Below are positions 62,783 to 64,000 of a stretch of DNA of 64,000 bases, piece by piece. Positions within the stretch are counted from its first letter, which is position 1; each line of letters starts with the position of its first letter. The DNA is from Maribacter sp. PR1 (lineage in GTDB: Bacteria > Bacteroidota > Bacteroidia > Flavobacteriales > Flavobacteriaceae), in contig NZ_JAQPCG010000008.1 in the NCBI RefSeq assembly GCF_028464145.1, forward strand, positions 124,001-188,000. The letters run 5' to 3'. Both the position numbers and the translations under genes were made by a program. The notes under the pieces were generated by a model. The model had not been told where the DNA came from. It ran no database searches and worked only from the letters and a program-made list of their open reading frames with translations.

Positions 62783-64000
62783 ATGCATCGGCAATCCTTA
62801 ATTAAATTAGCTATTATACCCTTTTTACTTTTGTTATTTAACAAAGTAAGGGCTTTAAATCAAAATCTTCCCGTGATTGATATTCGACTGGAAGATGCCC
62901 GTGTACTAACGAACGGTAATAAGCTGGTGGTATCCACAGCATATTTCAAAAGGGTTTGGCAATATACGGATCATGGTTTCATGACAGTTGCCATTACCAA
63001 TCCGGAGAACAAAAAGGAGTGGATCACTCAAGACCACCCGTTTAAGACAGATTGGAGCCTTCCGGGCTTGATTGATAGCACTGTCGGCTGTAAATTAAAT
63101 GGGCTTACCGCTGAAATTGGCAACGATGACGAGTACACTTCGGAACATATAGAAGTTGTGGCCGAAATGGCATATGATACCGGTGTTCTGTTGAGGTACA
63201 TTATTTGGGTCTACCCGAATGCTCCCGGTATCCGTACGCAGATCCAGGTCAAGGCCATACAAGGATTGAATTTGGATCGGGCCATCGACAAAGAACCCAG
63301 ATCGGATTTTTTGCCTGTAGATTGGAACGGCATCAACCGAGAAATTGCCGGGTATTATAACCAGACCCAAGAACGGAATACCGCCAATCTTAAAATTATA
63401 AAAGAAGAAACGTACACCGCTACGGTTTTGAGTACCGAGGATTATGATTGGGCCAGTGTACTTACGGTCAAGGATGATAAAGGTGGTTTAGTACTCATAA
63501 AAGAATCACATAAATGCGTTAACCAACCAGGTATCGATACCGGTAGCTTCATCGTTGACAGCGACGGTGTGAGTATTACGGGATGGGGATTAAAGGCAAC
63601 GGATCTAAAGAACGAGTGGCGTTCCGCTTGGGCCAATTGGTGTATCCTTTATAGCGGCGATGACCTAAATCGTGATACGAACATCAAAATATTCGACCGA
63701 TTGCGTTACCCCGTTGATAAAAATCTCGATGTTTACATATTGGCGAATACATGGGGCAGTAACAATCGCATGGCAGCGGCATCTGAAACCAATGTTTTAA
63801 AGGAAATCGAATCTCAGGCAGAACTTGGATTGGATGTGCAGCAAATCGATGATGGTTGGCAAAACCCCGATGGCATACCCGCAATGTCGACCATAAGCTG
63901 GCGGCCAGATGCATCGAAATATCCCGAGGGATGGATCAATGTCAAAGCCGCGGCCAAAGAACACAATATAAAACTGGGGCTTTGGTTTTCGTTGGGAAGC
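62783..64000 (+). CDS. GH36-like alpha-galactosidase (partial, runs off window)
   Basis: From the ATG at 62783 the frame is open through 64000 (406 codons seen). A signal peptide covers about residues 1-25. A beta-sandwich N-terminal domain is followed by the start of the TIM barrel: NTWG near residue 321 and the hallmark DDGW (about 355-358). The catalytic nucleophile would lie beyond the window. In the family this cleaves terminal alpha-galactosyl groups; GH27 or GH31 relatives cannot be excluded from this part alone. Confidence 0.82.
   Translation, partial: MHRQSLIKLAIIPFLLLLFNKVRALNQNLPVIDIRLEDARVLTNGNKLVVSTAYFKRVWQYTDHGFMTVAITNPENKKEWITQDHPFKTDWSLPGLIDSTVGCKLNGLTAEIGNDDEYTSEHIEVVAEMAYDTGVLLRYIIWVYPNAPGIRTQIQVKAIQGLNLDRAIDKEPRSDFLPVDWNGINREIAGYYNQTQERNTANLKIIKEETYTATVLSTEDYDWASVLTVKDDKGGLVLIKESHKCVNQPGIDTGSFIVDSDGVSITGWGLKATDLKNEWRSAWANWCILYSGDDLNRDTNIKIFDRLRYPVDKNLDVYILANTWGSNNRMAAASETNVLKEIESQAELGLDVQQIDDGWQNPDGIPAMSTISWRPDASKYPEGWINVKAAAKEHNIKLGLWFSLGS

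Noticed and set aside
1..64000. CRISPR arrays, rRNA genes and insertion sequences
   Set aside because: No spaced repeat array, no rRNA-like sequence and no transposase gene were seen; the only mobile enzyme is the serine recombinase.

Overview
The window is chromosomal DNA from a member of the Bacteroidota, most likely a marine Flavobacteriaceae (Maribacter/Zobellia-like; genus is inference). The basis is low GC, SusC/SusD pairs, FecI/FecR regulation, a Bacteroidetes-type DnaJ, a type III glutamine synthetase, tiny intergenic gaps, few Shine-Dalgarno sites and repeated TAnnTTTG -7 boxes.

Layout. 1-9.2 kb: housekeeping genes, mostly on the minus strand (NatA/NatB-like ABC exporter plus MscS channel, grpE-dnaJ, an SDR protein, mnmD, DUF4920), then ilvE and a MazG-like pyrophosphohydrolase. 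9.3-13.3 kb: small membrane proteins, crcB, then a nitrogen block (P-II, ammonium transporter, porin). 13.3-18.3 kb: DUF1684, an esterase-like protein lacking its nucleophile serine, AsnC/Lrp, purU, DUF4197. 18.6-26.6 kb: a membrane-bound AraC-type regulator followed by a SusC/SusD/lipoprotein uptake locus; its SusC has an apparent one-base frame break in an A8 tract inside the signal peptide. 26.9-36.6 kb: alpha/beta hydrolase, pyrF, prfA, apbE, Rieske protein, purM, and divergent glutamine synthetases of types III and II. 36.7-44.2 kb: four tandem secreted paralogs of unknown function behind a Ca2+/Na+ antiporter. 44.3-48.9 kb: BlaI/BlaR1-like pair, an SPFH protein, a 57-aa gene and apt. 48.98-55.36 kb: tRNA-Arg(ACG) with a 6.3-kb integrated mobilizable element (serine recombinase, Fic, HicB-like, relaxase, MobC-like). 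55.8-64 kb: a carbohydrate-uptake locus with FecI sigma, FecR, STN-SusC, SusD and a GH36-like alpha-galactosidase cut by the window end.

Most notable: (i) a G5-N33-C5 inverted repeat with identical internal spacing and identical distance (30 nt between) to a -7 box upstream of both glnK-amtB and the type II glutamine synthetase, a strong candidate nitrogen-regulon operator; (ii) the serine recombinase whose last codons are read from the antisense strand of tRNA-Arg, with a 10-bp direct repeat at the far end of the element; (iii) the four-paralog array with a 115/117-bp identical patch carrying a fossil of the antiporter 3' end; (iv) a coiled-coil ORF nested out of frame in the relaxase tail.
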